Source: Setaria digitata (lineage: Eukaryota; Nematoda; Chromadorea; Rhabditida; Setariidae). Taken from it: 64,000 nt of DNA. The stretch covers positions 186,001 to 250,000 of the forward strand of contig RCAB01000006.1 in NCBI GenBank assembly GCA_003640385.1, read 5' to 3'. Under the pieces are notes generated by a model. It ran no database searches. It was not told the origin of the DNA and saw nothing but the letters and a program-made list of their open reading frames with translations. The position numbers and the translations under genes were made by a program. This document shows positions 12,301-27,300 of this stretch, piece by piece (positions within the stretch are counted from its first letter, which is position 1; each line of letters opens with the position of its first letter).

Positions 12301-15300
12301 CGTAATTACAGCACTCAATAAATTTATTGTTCCGCTAGCCGATGTAGAAGTTGTTGAAAAAGAAGATGTCGATTTGCGCTGTGAAACAAAAGTAATTTCC
12401 TTTCGGAATCTGCAATAAATTTCAAGCGAGAAATTGAAATTTTTCGAACAAAGTCTTAATGTAGAAACCATATATTGATAACTTTCAGGACAACAAAACT
12501 CCTGGAATATGGTCGAAAAATGGAAAAATTATAACATCAATGCCTGGTGGAAAATTTGAAACCATTTCCAGGCAAGGTGTACATACTCTTAAAATTTCCA
12601 AAATCGAACTTTCCGAAGGTGACGTCTACGAAATTAGTGTTGGTGGCCTGGAAGGCTCGTGTGTCGTGACCGTTTTGGAGGCTGAAAAGAAACCGTTGAT
12701 AAATTGGAAGCCCAAAAAAGTACGCCTTAGCTAACTTTAATTTACATGTCAACAAGTTGTTTGCAATATTAAATTATCTTTTATGTAATCTATTCCAAAA
12801 TTATTTCTCGATTTTTTTCAGATAGAAATGGAGGATGGGAAACCTGAAACCATCAAAATTCCTTTCGCCGTGAAGGGTAATCGAAGAAGTGATCCGAAGC
12901 CAGTATTGTATCGAAACGGTGAACCCGTAGATTTGGAGAAAATGAAAGACTTCATAGAAGTAGTAGTAATTGATGATGTTGTCCAAATCAAATTCAAAGT
13001 TCGTTTCAATTCTAATTTTAAATTTCACAGAATACGACTATTCAGTACAGTAGGCAGTGAAAGTAGGAAGCTGGTTACTTAGTTGAGTCTCTTCAATATA
13101 CAATATAAGGAATTTAAATCACCTTCAACTTCTAGATTCCTAAATACATCTTTTTTCCTGAATCTTTGCTAGCCTTATGACAATTTACCTGATTTCATAA
13201 CATCTTCAAACTGATATTTCTTAACTTTCCAATACCGCAGTAAGAACCACCTAGTCATTAAAGAATCCACGCATCTTGAGGAAGACATACCTGGAATGGG
13301 CTAAGGATTTTAAATAACACAAACATAAATAGCAAAAAATCAATCTCAATTCGTTTAGCTGAAAGATTTCTTCAGTTCTTGCTAAACATAAATAAAGGAA
13401 GGAAAACACTACTCAGGGAGAGTTTTTTTTTTTGGGAGAGTACTTTTTTTTTTTTTAGAAAACGCTTTAGAAGCGATTTTTCTACTAAAATTTGGATTAT
13501 TGTTGTTTATTATTATTTCAGTTTCAACACAGGGCGGTCGAATGTAAAAGCTTCTAACACACTATGATTGTCTACCTTCATTAGTCTTAAGATTTCTTGA
13601 GTGGTCAGACTTTTTTTGGCGCTGTTCATTTAGGAAAGCTTAGATGAAGAGTGCTTTAAAAGGAGAAAAAACCACACTTCAGAAATCAATAAAATAGCTT
13701 CTGGAAGTGAATCTTAAACGACCTCTACGACTTTTAGGATCCGAAGAAAGAAGATACTGGAAAATGGACACTAGAACTTACTAACTCTGGTGGCACAGCA
13801 CTTGCACCATTCGAAGTAATGGTAAAAGATAAACCTAAAGCACCAAAAGGACCGCTGGAAACCAAAAATGTTACTGCCAAAGGCTGTGATCTCAAGTGGA
13901 ATCCACCAGATGTAGAGAGTAGTGCTCCTGTACAGGGATATGTTGTTGAAATGCAAGAAAACAATGGGAAATGGACAAAAATTTCCGAAACAAAGCAGAC
14001 CGAGTTTAAGGTTGTTTCTTGACCTTTATGAAATTTTCTGTAGAAGTGATGAGAGTAGATGTGACTGAAACGTACAACAATTGTACATCATGTGTCGTGA
14101 AAGTTCCACTTGATCATTTCAAGGAAAACGTCAAAATGATAAAATTTGCTAGGAAATTCTGTAATTAGCTACTGTAAAATTGCTACCCAATATAAGTTTT
14201 TGAATCCGCTACACAAATTTAAATGTTTATAAACTGGAGTTAAATTTTCAAAGTTTTAAGGTGAAGAATTTGAAAGAAGGTAGAGAATACAAATTCCGAG
14301 TGAAAGCAGTGAATGACATTGGTCAATCTGAACCACTCACTAGCGAAGCAATCGTTGCAAAGGATCCGTATAGTAAACATTACTTTTCTGTTTCAGATTT
14401 CATTATTGTTAAATGTCCTATCCGATTAATATCGTATATTTATCAGTGATTCACCTTCCAATCATTTAAGCTGTCCCTGAAAAGCCCAGAAACATGAAAG
14501 CAACAGATATCAACAAGGATTCACTGACACTCCAATGGGAAGCTCCTGAAAACAATGGTGGTTCTCCGGTCGAAAAGTATGTCGTGGAAAGACGCAATAA
14601 ATCCAGGAAAGAATGGACTGAAATAGGGACTGTGCCGTCATCAGAAGAAAAAAGTGTGTTCAAGCTTGTTGACGATACGGTTGTTGAAGGCGATGAATAC
14701 CATTATCGAGTTCGTGCGATAAATAAAGCTGGCCCTGGAGATCCATGTGATCATGGAGGAGCAATAAAAATCATCGCTAAGCCAGGTAACCTCTGGGAGA
14801 ATTAGTTATGGAGTATCAATTGGTTTTAAAACAAGAAAAAAAAGATTCGAATAAATAGCAGTGATGATCTAGTTTTCCAAATTGACCCTTAATTTGCAGA
14901 ACCACCAGCATTCCCAAATGGTGGTATTCACGACCTGATACTAAAAGTTGGTGAAACTATCAAGTATGATCTGATAATCGCTGGTGAACCTGTTCCTGAA
15001 GCATCCTGGAAAGCAAACGACAATGTAATCAAACCTGGCGGCCGTTGCAAAATGATCACTGAACGTGGAAAACATCTTTTGAAGGTCCTTGTATTAAATC
15101 CAGAAATGACCCGTCAGATAATCCGTTACCATATTATTTTTAGATCGAAAAAGCCGAAAGAGCTGATTCTGGAAAATACACTCTGACTTTAAAAAACGAC
15201 AATGGCCAGTGCGATTCAACAGCAATAGTAACCGTTGTTGGTCCCCCAGATCAACCTAAAGGGCCTCTGGTTATCTCAGATATTTGCGGTGATGGTGCTA

Positions 15301-18300
15301 CATTGGCATGGGAACCTTCAGCTGATGATGGTGGTGAACCAATAGAAGGCAAGTTTCTAAACTGTTTTCTTGAACTTTTGTACTAAAAATCTATGATCAG
15401 GGAATGAACTCAGTTAAATCTAGAAATTTATAGTCAGAATACTGCTTTGCAGAATATATAGTGGAAGCACAGGATATGGACGAAAAAGGAAAATTTGTAC
15501 TGCTTGGTTCTGTACCTGCCTCTGAAACAAAGATGGTTGTCCGTGGCTTGAAGAACAAAGGAAATTACAAGTTCAGGTCTGTTTATAAAGCTCATTTTTG
15601 CTGACTGCTAACTAGACGAAAACCGTTGGCAACTAATTTGTATTCTCCATAATGTTCCTGCTGTTTAGAATTACTCGATCCAGAAATAAATTTTTCGATT
15701 GCAGAGTGAAAGCAAAAAACAAAGAGGGTCAATCGGATCCGTTAACTGCAGACCAATATGTGCAAATAAAAGACCCATGGGACGAACCTGGTAAACCAAG
15801 TTGTCCTGAAATTACTGATTACGATGCTGATAGAATTGACATTGCTTGGGAACCACCAGCAGAAGATGGCGGTGCACCGATCCATGAATACATTATTGAG
15901 ATGAAAGACCCAGTAACTCATAAATGGAACGAAACTGGCCGATCGCCAAGTGCCTTTTCATTACTTGTGCTATTGTTTTCACGTTCATCAGTGTTAAACT
16001 TTCCAAAAATTATTTACCGTTCCATCTTTTTATTTAACTTTTCAGCAACAAACGCAACAATCACTGGTTTAAAGGAAGGTGATGAATATCAGTTCCGAGT
16101 AAAAGCGGTTAACAAAGCTGGGCCTGGACAGCCAAGCAAACCTTCCGAGAGACAGGTTGCGAAATCTAAATTCGGTAAGCTTTAAAAATCTTGATAATAA
16201 GTTTCAAAATAAAATTTTCGTGTGAAAACTTTTTATTTAAAATTATGGCTTTAGTTCGCGGCTACAAAAAAGGGAAAATTTTTATGTGAGTAATTTTTAG
16301 TACCCGCATGGCTGAAAATGGACAATTTGAAAAGTCTGACTGTAAAAGCCGGTCAATCAGTTAAATGGGACATAGAAATTGGAGGTGAGCCGGCTCCTGA
16401 AGTTAATTGGCTTAAAAGCGATCAAGTATTGGCATCAAGCGAATCGCTGCAGGTCATTTTTTCATCTTTTGGTATTTTCCTTCTGAATCAAAATTTGAAA
16501 TTTTTGGTTCACTGAAAAGTTCTTAATGATGTTTTAGATTGAAGCAAAAAAACATGGGCATACAGTGCTTTACATACTCTCGGCGAAACGCTCTGACAGT
16601 AATAAATATACTCTGAAAGTGAAAAATTCAACTGGAGAACAATCTGGAACTGCTGAATTGACTGTCTTGGACAAGCCAAGCCGACCGCAGGGTCCTCTAC
16701 AGGTTTAAATTTAAGTTTCTGTGTGCTGAAAATCTATCATGATCAATTAACGAAGTTTAAGGAGCACAATTATCGCACTACTTCTAGAGACGGTGATGCG
16801 ATGTTGGTCATTCTCCATTAATTGTTCGGAATTGACCTGAATGTCGTATTGTACTGTTATTAATACATGATTTTTCTGTTTCTAGGTATCTGAAGTTTTC
16901 GAAAATAATTGCAAACTTACCTGGAAACCACCAGAAGATGATGGTGGTGAGCCTATTGGATACTATGAAGTAGAGAAATTCGACGCGGAAGGAGGAAAAT
17001 GGATTACTTGTGCTAAGGTAAAGGACACTGAGGCACATATTGAAGACCTCCAAAAAGGACACAGTTACCAGTTTCGCGTGAAAGCGGTGAATCGTGAAGG
17101 TGCTAGTGAACCGCTGTCAACCAAAGATTCCGTTATAGCAAAAAATCCTTATGGTATGATTAACACCTATATCAACTGTTTGTTACCGGTCAAAAATTAG
17201 AAATACGATAGGTTCATGACAAAAGATTTTGAATTATAACTGTAGACTTTTTTCATATTGAGAAAAAATGATCTTACTAAGTTCGTATCAATTTTTAGAT
17301 GAACCAGGAAATCCAACAACTCCAGAAGTTACTGACTGGGACATTGATCGAGTAGATCTGGCTTGGAAGCCTCCAGACAACGTATGTTTTCACTGTGCAT
17401 ACATTTGGAATTTGATAAGTCGATTACTCCTAAAATAAATCCTTCTTGCTTCCTAGCTATTAGCGCAATAATGATCTAAATTTAGGATGGTGGTGCTCCT
17501 ATAACCGGTTATGTAATCGAAAAGCGAAAAAAGCATGCCAAGGACTGGACGGAGTGCTGTAAAACAAGTGGTCCAACGTGTGAAGCCAGTGTTATGGGCT
17601 TGAAAGAAGGCGAAGAATATCAATTTCGCATCCGAGCAATCAACAAGGCTGGGATGGGTGAACCGTCAGACCCAAGCAGGAAGGTTATTGCGAAACATCG
17701 CAACTGTAAGTATTCCAAAATTAGTAATTTGAGAAAATTATTAGAATCGGAATTTGAAAATGTGGATATTCTTTAGTGAAACCACACATTGATCGTGAAT
17801 CGATGAAAATGATCACAATCAAAGTGGGTCAAAGTTTGGAATTCAATGTTCCGGTAAGCGGCGAACCACCACCAGAAAAAATTTGGATGTTCAACGACAA
17901 ACCGATTGAAGCAGATGAACATATTATGGTATCCTTAAATTAACATTGAGCAAAAATAGAATTATACAGAAATCTGGAAAAAAACCGTTGAAGTTGGATC
18001 AATAAAAAAATTTATCCTTAACATTCAAACAGACTGAAAGTAGTTCTTCTAAATTCTCAATCACTTCATTCAGTCCCTTGAAAATAGATTCTAATTGTTT
18101 TGAATACACGTATTTTTTCAGATAACAAATCAAGATTACAAAACCGTATGTGTGCTTAAAAATGCAGCACGGAAGCACGCTGGCAAGTATGCGTTAACTG
18201 CATCCAATATTAATGGAACAGATAAACATGCTGTAGATGTACTCGTCATTGGACGACCTTCGGCACCTGAGGGTGATCTTATTTTTAGCTTATTTCAACT

Positions 18301-21300
18301 ACAAACTATTTGAAAAACTTGAAATTTTTGAGGAAGATTTTTAGAAATCTAAATTTCTAGGACCATTGGATGTGTCAGACATTCATGCAGATCATATGAA
18401 TCTGGAATGGAAACCACCAAGTGATAACGGTGGTCTTCCGATCGACCATTATGAAATTGAAAAAATGGACACTTCGACTGGTAGGTGGGTTCCATACGGA
18501 CGATCAGAAAATTGCAAAACAACGGTACAAAATCTACAAGCGGGCAAAATTTATCAGGTTTGGTTGATTTTGCTAATTTACTAACTAATCCCATATAAGA
18601 TAAACAGATGATCCGTTCTATTTTTTGAACATTTTTCGTTACGCAAGATTTTCAGTTTCGTGTTCGAGCAGTTAATAAAGAAGGAGAATCAGATCCACTT
18701 GGAACAAAAGGTGATGGATTTTCTGCTAAAAACCCTTATGATGTTCCTAAAAAAGTGGATAAGCCTGAAATAGTTGACTGGGATAAAGATCATGTTGATC
18801 TGCAGTGGAAAGCTCCAGATGATGGTGGTTCAGCCATCGAAGAGTATGTCGTGGAAATAAAAGATAAACATGGCAAATGGTTGGAAGCAATGAAAGTAAG
18901 GATTTGTTGATTCGGCTTAAATTTATACTTTCGAAAGTTACAGCGAATTCAAGATATTTTTTTAATATTTATATTATTTTTTTTACGTGTGGATTTAGGT
19001 TCCTGGATCGGAAATAACTGCTCGAGTTGAAAATTTAAAGGAAGGAGAAGAATATCAATTTCGTATCATTGCGAAGAACAAGGCTGGTTATGGAGAACCA
19101 TCCGATCCCAGTGACCGCATCATCGCAAAACCTAGACATTGTAAACTTGATGTTCTCAACCATGTTTGGCCGGCAGTAGTGTGAAGTTAATTAGCACAAG
19201 TTATGCTGGACTAAATCAAAAAATTATTAAGTCTTTTGTAATTTTCTTGAGAATTTTATGTCGAAATAGGTAAGCTTTTATAAAAGTTTTCATTCTGTAA
19301 ATTGCAGTGGCTCCTCATATTCATCGTGAGGATGTGGAAGATATAGTTATGAAGGTAGGACAACCTTTGCGGCTCACCGTGCATATCGATGGGGAACCAC
19401 CGCCAGAGATTACTTGGACTTGTGATGAAAAACCACTTGATTCCGGTGTTGTTATCGAAAATGAAGACTACATCACCAAACTTACTATATCAAAAGCAAT
19501 CAGGTGAATGAATTTAGATTTTAAATATACAAAGGACTGAAAAGCTTTTTATGAGCCAAAATTTGAAGTTTTCGAGAGTACTGTTCAAACTATGATATCA
19601 TTTGGAATTTCTAACATAGATAAAGCATTTTTTTAAGGAAACAAGCTGGATCCTACTCTATAAAAGCTACAAATGAGAGTGGCTTAGACACTGTTACATT
19701 TAAAATCAAGATAAAAGGGAAACCTGGAAAACCAAAAGGTCCTTTGAGCGTTACGGACGTCTTTGAAGATCATGCTACCTTAAGCTGGCAGCCTCCGGAA
19801 GATGACGGTGGTGAACCTGTCGATCATGTATATCTTTTCTCTTTATTTTTACAATTACAATACAATTTCCAAAATCTTTGAAAGTTTAGTTTGATGCTGA
19901 CAAATATCATCGTTATTTTTTTATTTTTTTATTTTTATTGGGCACTTCATCTATTAAAGTTTAAACCCGTCAAGGAGAAGTTTACTTTGTTTTAATGTAA
20001 GTCACGCTTACTATTGTCTGAAGTTTCAGTATGAATTGGAAAGGTTAGATACCAAAGATGGTATTTGGGTACCGTGCGGCAAATCCAAAAGTACATCGTT
20101 TCAAGTTGAAAACCTCATCAAGGATAGATATTATCAGTTTCGGGTAAAAGCAATCAATTCTGAAGGCAGCTCCGAACCTTTAGAGACGGACAGCACCATT
20201 CATGCTAAAAATCCATTTGAAAAATCAGATAAACCTGGGAAACCTGTACCAACTGATTGGGATAAGGATCACGTTGATTTGGAATGGACTAAGCCAGTAA
20301 ATGATGGTGGTGCACCAATAGAAGAATATCAAATCGAAAAACGAAGCAAGTATGGGCGGTAAGTTGAGAATGTGATTGGATTGAATACTAAAAGTTATTT
20401 TCTCGTAGTTTTCCTGAGTTTGCTTGTTTTATTTGTGTTCTGATTATTTAGCTGGGAATCTGCTGTAACAGTGCCAGGTACTTCAACAAGAGCTACTGTC
20501 CCAAATCTTACGGCAGGTGAAGAATATGAATTCCGAGTTGTAGCTGTCAACAAAGGTGGGGCGTCTGAGCCAAGTGATCCGAGTGCCGCCCTTATAGCAA
20601 AAACACGAAACTGTAAGAAATTTTTTCGATATAATATTACTTTACCGCTGAAAATGTCAAATTCTTACAGTAATTCCAAAATTAAAAATGAACTGTGAAA
20701 ATTGCCATCCATTCAAATTGCTTGAGCACTATTGCTAAATTTCTCAAAACTTTTTTCTAGTGGCACCGAAAATTGATCGCAGAGCACTGGAATCAGTAAG
20801 AGTAAAAGCGGGGCAAATGATTATATTCGATGTACCAGTTGAGGGAGAACCGCCACCAACAGTTACTTGGTTGAATCCAAATGGACATGAGATAAAACAT
20901 GGTGGTCGCGTCAAACTCGACAATCAGGATTACAAAACAAAGTTGCAAATACGAACATCTGAAAGAAGTGACAGTGGTGTATACAAAATCAGTGCCGTCA
21001 ATCCAAACGGAGAAGATGAGGCTACAGTTGAAGTTCATGTCATTGGTATGGCGTTTCAGACTCTTTTTAAACTTTCAGAGACTGTATGAATCATTTTGCA
21101 CAACTTTATTAGTAGAAATTCAATAAATTTCATGTGTCGTTACATAATGTAAAGATCCTATCATTTATATTGTCATAGTTTCAGATAAGCCATTGACGCC
21201 AGAAGGTCCGCTAAATGTAACAGATGTGTATGCTGACCATGTTACTCTACACTGGAAGGCACCTGCAGATGATGGTGGACTACCTATTGATAATTATGTC

Positions 21301-24300
21301 ATAGAAAGGTTCGATACAGCTGCTGGACATTGGCTTCCCTGCGCTAAAGTTTGTATTTAACAGCTGACTAATTTCATTCATTTGAATTTAACTTTTTTCT
21401 AAGAATTTTTGAAACAAATTCGCTTAGTTATAACAAGTACATTAACTTGTTTTGAGAATCAGAATGGAATGATGCAAGATATTTGATCAGTCAAAAATGA
21501 TACACCTTTACCTAAGTCGAGCTGCTGTACATTGTAGATCGATGGTGCGCAGACAACTGCTGTTGTTGATGGTCTTATTGAGGGACATGAATACAAATTT
21601 CGTGTGTTGGCAGTTAATGCTGAAGGTGAATCTGAGCCGCTTAACACTTTTGGAGCTATTCTTACGAAAAATCCATATGATGCACCGGGTGAGTATTGCT
21701 CTCAGTATTTATCATTGAGGTGAATAAATTAGTTTGTGTACAAAATACATGATTAAAAAAGCTGAAATATGAAAAGCATCTATTTATTGGATCTCTAAAT
21801 TAATTGGGTGTATTTCGGTATATATTTAGTGGTTTTGTGACTGAGCTAATTTCAGGAAAAACTGGAAAACCGGAAGTTACCGACTGGGATAAGGATCATG
21901 TGGATCTAGAATGGACCCCCCCTACGAATGATGGTGGTGCATCTATTGAGGGTTATGTGATTGAAATGAAGGAAAAGTTTGCACCCTTTTGGAAAGAAGT
22001 TAAGGAAGTATTACCTAACCAACTTACGGCTACCATATCTAATTTAAAGGAAGGCTCCGAATATGAATTCAGGATACGAGCAAAGAATAAAGCTGGTCTT
22101 GGAGATCCGTCTGATCCAAGCAATTCTGTAATTGCCAAGCCACGACATTTGGCACCCAAGATTGATCGTAATGCAATTGAAGAAATCAAAGTACGAGCCG
22201 GTGCTAACTTTCAGCTAAATATTCCGGTTTCTGGTGAACCACCTCCAACGATAACATGGACTTTCTCAGGAGAACAGCTGGAGTCTACGGAAAGAATCAA
22301 GATTGAGAATCCGGATTACAGGACCAAATTTGCAGTGAAACGTGCTCTTCATTCTGATACGGGTACTTACATAATTAAAGCCGAAAACGAAAATGGCATT
22401 GACGTGGCTGAAGTAAAAGTGTTGGTATATGATCGACCAGGCGAACCTAAGGGTCCACTCAACGTATGTGACATTCGCAAAAATGGATGTAATCTCAGTT
22501 GGAATGAACCGGATGATGACGGTGGTGCTGAAGTCACCCACTACGTTGTTGAAAAACAGGATGTGAAAACTGGAAGATGGACATTTGTGGGTGAAGCAGG
22601 CACTACTAATATGCAGATTGATGACTTAACTCCTGGTCATGAATATAAGTTTCGTATTAAATCAGTTAACAAGTACGGAGAATCCGATCCATTGGAAGCT
22701 ATTGAACCAATTATCGCTAAGGATCCATTCGATACCGCTGGTAAGCCAGGTACTCCGGAAATTGTAGACTGGGATAAAGAGCATGTAGATCTTAGATGGG
22801 ACCCTCCTCTGGATGATGGCGGTGCTCCAATCGAAAAATACTTCATTGAAAAAAAGATGGAGAATGGTGATTGGGAATATGCAGAAGAGGTGTCCTCGGA
22901 CCAGACCGCCACGACAATAAAGCAACTGAAAGAAGGTGCGACGTACCAATTTCGCGTCAAAGCTATCAACAAAGCCGGAGCATCGACTCCATCGGATCCA
23001 AGTCGTACCTTGGTAGGGAAAGCGCGTAATTTACCACCAAAAATTGACCGATCCAATTTGAATGAAATACGTATAAAGGTCGGTAGTACAATTGAATTCA
23101 ATGTGAAGGTTGAGGGCGAGCCACCACCGAAAATTGCTTGGTTCAATAATGAAACATCGCTGACAACCTATGGACGTACTAAAGTTGATAATTCTGTGGA
23201 TTATCGCACAAAATTAGTTACTCTGGATGCGCTGCGTAATGATTCCGGCACATATAAGATTGTTGCCACTAATGAGAACGGTAAAGATGAAGCAGAGGTG
23301 AAAGTGATAGTTCTCGATGCCCCAGGGACTCCAAATGGGCCTTTAGAAGCTAATGATCTCACAAGGGAAAGTTGCACATTGCACTGGAATCCTCCTGATG
23401 ATGACGGTGGTTCACCCATTTCGCATTACTTCGTCGAGAAGCAGGAAGCAGGTGGTCGTTGGATACCGTGTGGTGAAACTTCAGATACTACTTTGCGCAT
23501 TAGCAAACTGGTGGAAGGAAAAGAATATAAGTTTCGAGTGAAAGCTGTAAATCGTCAAGGAGAATCACAGCCTTTAATATCGGCTTATCCAGTAATCGCC
23601 AAGAATCCATTTGATGAACCTGGTAAGCCGACGAACGTGACTGCCGTGGACTGGGATAAAGATCATGTCGACTTAGAATGGAAGGCACCACTAAACGACG
23701 GTGGTGCGCCAGTTGAAAACTACATTGTAGAAAAGAAAGATAAGTTCAGTGACTGGGTGTCATGTAGAGTGGTTCCTGGAAATATAACCAAAGCCACTGT
23801 AGATAATCTGATACCAGGTTCAACCTATCAGTTGCGCGTGCGAGCTGTCAACAAAGCTGGGAAAGGAGAACCTTCGGATCCTACTGGAGAAATAATTGCG
23901 AAACCAAAAAAGCTACCACCTAAAATCGACCTATCTGGACTTTTCGATATCCGAGTTCGAGCCGGATCTCTGATCCACCTCAAAGTTGACTATAACGGTG
24001 AACCAACACCAAAGGCATTTTGGAAAATCAATGACATTCAATCTGTTGCTACTGATCGGATAGAAGTGATCGTGGAAGATAAAAGTAGCGAAATTGTGAT
24101 ACCGTCATCAGTTCGTGATGACACTGGTATTTATACGATCTATGTTGAGAATGAACATGGTAGAGATAAAGCGTCCTGTTCCGTGACTGTTTTAGATGTT
24201 CCAGGAGTGCCAGAAGGACCAGCAAAGATCAGTAATATCAGTAAAGAGGGATGCATATTAACATGGAAACCCCCAAGTGATGATGGCGGCTCTGATATTA

Positions 24301-27300
24301 CCCATTATGTAGTAGAAAAAATGGACACAATTCGTGGTACCTGGCAGGAGGTGGGCCATTTCCCGGATTGCACTGCGAAAGTGACAAAATTAATTGATGG
24401 CAAGGAATACAAGTTCCGGATCAAAGCCGTCAATATGCAAGGAGAATCAAAACCATTGGAAACCGAAGAAATGATAGCTAGAAATCAGTTTGACGTGCCA
24501 CAACCAACCTCGAAACCGGAGATCACTGATTGGGATAAAGATCGGATTGACATTGAATGGAAGGCACCAGTAGATTCCGGTGGACTGCCGATTCGGGAAT
24601 ACATCATTGAGAAAAAAGAAAAAGGTAGTCCAATCTGGATTGAAACAGGAAGAATTGGCGGAAATACGACAACCTTTTCAACTAATGGTCTGAAACCAGG
24701 GTCAGAGTACGAATTTCGAGTTACTGCAGTGAATGAAGTTGGTCCATCTGATCCATCAGAGCCATCCGATACTCAAATAGCTCGTCCAAGATATGTGAAA
24801 CCCGAAATTATCTCTCAGCTTCGGAAATTCAAAGTCAAAGCTGGTTTGTCGCTGACGGTAGAAGCGGAATATATCGGTTCTCCAGATCCATCGGTAACTT
24901 GGGAATTCAAAGACTGTCAACCATTGGCTGAAAATCTTTTGCAAAGTGTTAAGAATGGAGTACTGACAAGTACCACAAGTTTCTTTATTCCGTCAGCTAA
25001 ACGGTCTGAAAGTGGGAATTATCGGCTGAAATTGAAAAACGAAGTTGGTGAAACTTCTGGTTTATTTGAAGTTATTGTCCAAGATAAACCTTCAGCACCG
25101 AAAGGACCAGTTGAAATAACTAATGTTACTAAAGAAAGCTGCGTCTTAAACTGGCAACCACCAGAGGATGATGGTGGTACGGAAATCACCAATTATGTGG
25201 TCGAAAAGCGTGATCTGCAGTCGAATACTTGGACGCCGGTGTCAGCTTTCGTTCCTGGCACCACAGCTTTAGTGACAAAACTTATCGAGGGGCACCAATA
25301 TGAATTCCGAGTCATGGCTGAAAATGCAAATGGACGATCGGACCCGCTGAATAGTGATACAGTGCTTGCTAAGGATCCATTTGGTACTCCCGGCAAACCT
25401 GGTCGACCGGTCGTCACCAGTTATGATGTGGACCATATAGATATCGAGTGGGAGTCACCTAAAGATAATGGTGGCAATCCGATATCTCATTACGATGTAG
25501 AACGTAAAGATATGAGGAATGGTCGTTGGATCAAAATAAATAGTGAACCGGTAAAAAGCACCAGTTTTATTGATAATCGGGTTCAAGAAGGTCATGCTTA
25601 TGAATATCGTGTTCGAGCAGTTAACAAAGCAGGTCATGGTGCACCTTCGGATCCTTCTGCTGCAGCTACTGCGAAACCGATGTTCCAAGCTCCAGAGTTT
25701 GATATTGATATTAACGGCAAGGAATTCCGGGTTCGTGCTGGGAAACCAATAGATATCAGTGTTCCATATACAGCATCACCGAAAGCGGAAATTAAGTGGG
25801 TGAAAAACGGCCGAGTGCTTAGCGATGTGGAGACAGATGCTTCAATGACACATCTCCTCATCAAGGAAAGCAAACGTTCCGATTCTGGTGATTGCACTAT
25901 TACTGCATCAAACGGATATGGTGATGCGCAAGCAACGATTAAGATTTCCGTAGTTGATCGCCCAGGACCTCCAGAAGGTGCACTGGTATATCCAGAAACA
26001 TCACGCCATTCTGTGACTTTAAGATGGCGTCCACCTGAAGATGATGGTGGTTCCGAGCTTACTGGCTATCGAATCGAATACCAAGAAGCAGGTTCTTCTA
26101 ATTGGATGCGTGTCATTGAAGCAGTCGGTGGTACCACTTACACTGTTCGTGCATTAGATCCCGGAAAGCAGTATCGCTTTCGTGTGCGTGCTGAAAATCT
26201 GATAGGACTGAGTGAACCACTGGTCGGTGCATCAGTAGATGCAAAAGACCCGTTCGACCCACCGGGACCACCTTCTACTCCTGAAATTACTAGGTATGAT
26301 CGTAATCAGATAAGCTTATCCTGGAATCCACCACATAACGATGGTGGGTCGCCAGTCTTGTGTTATGTAATCGAGAAATTTGAGAAAGGTGGGAATGACT
26401 GGACACCGGTTAAGATGCGCCCGATTAAAGATACCAAAGCCACTGTAACTGGTTTAATCGAAGGAGAAACATACCAATTCCGTGTTCGAGCGGTGAATTT
26501 GGCAGGTGAAGGCGAACCAAGTGGTAATTCAGAACCAACTATCTGCCGTCCTTTCATCACCCCACCTGATGCTCCAGATCAACCACGGGTGGGAAAAGTA
26601 ACGAAGAATTCCGCGGAACTAATCTGGAATCGCCCTTTAAAAGATGGCGGAGCGCCAATCGAAGGTTACATCGTTGAAAAAAGGAAAGCTGGTATCAGTG
26701 ATTGGGTACTATGTAACGATAGACCTGTCCGAGACATTTGTTTGGTTGTGGAACCACTGGAAGAAAACGAAGAATACGAATTTCGCGTAAAAGCCATCAA
26801 TTCAGCTGGAAAAAGTGAACCATCAAAACCAACTGATATGATCCGCATTGTGGAAGAGCCGGGCCGCCCATGCTTGGATCTATCTGCTGTCAAAGATATC
26901 ACTGTTAAAGTTGGAGAAGACTTCGATATCAAAATTCCTTTCACTGGTGGTAATCCGAAACCAACCGCAACTGCTTTTAATGGCGTGAACGAAATATTTG
27001 ATGATAATGGTCGTATTAATATTGAAGTAATCCTTTACTTTTTTCTCTGTTTTTAACAGAAAAATGTGCTAAATTTTGACCAACAGAAAGAACACAAAAA
27101 ATAAAATATTGAAAATTCAGGTAGGCGATGGTTTCGTGACATTAGCGACGAAATCAGCAAAAAGATCAGATGCTGGACCGTACCGTATCACCTTAAGCAA
27201 CCGGTTTGGTAAGGATACCGGGAAAGTAAATGTCAATGTCTTATCGCCTCCTGGAAAACCCATCGGTCCAATAACACCAAGTGAAATTGCTGGTGATGCA

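Larger units (their letters stand above)
386..12998 (+). other. unc-22: Twitchin exons 1-22: nine Ig domains and charged linkers
   Basis: Exons: 386-592, 2634-2724, 3592-3824, 3971-4154, 4261-4449, 4806-5323, 5574-5650, 6121-6293, 6471-6613, 7143-7304, 7571-7621, 8060-8198, 8367-8443, 8520-8719, 9044-9290, 9399-9534, 9647-9785, 9874-10019, 11861-12130, 12312-12391, 12489-12719, 12822-12998. Ig1 and Ig2 are followed by a long basic Ser/Thr-Pro linker (exons 4-6), Ig3 (exons 7-8), a Lys/Glu linker (exons 9-11), Ig4 (exons 12-14), an acidic linker, then Ig5 to Ig9 in tandem (exons 15-22, finishing in exon 23). The linkers are the least conserved part of the family, so their splice sites rest mainly on phase. 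Ig signatures such as DGGAYKC, DAGQYRC, SGKYTC and HGEYKC mark the F strand of each domain. Confidence 0.85.

Noticed and set aside
22637..23146. 169-codon antisense frame under the twitchin giant exon, with similar antisense frames along the array
   Set aside because: These are shadows of the repetitive Fn3/Ig coding sequence on the plus strand; they have no independent features.
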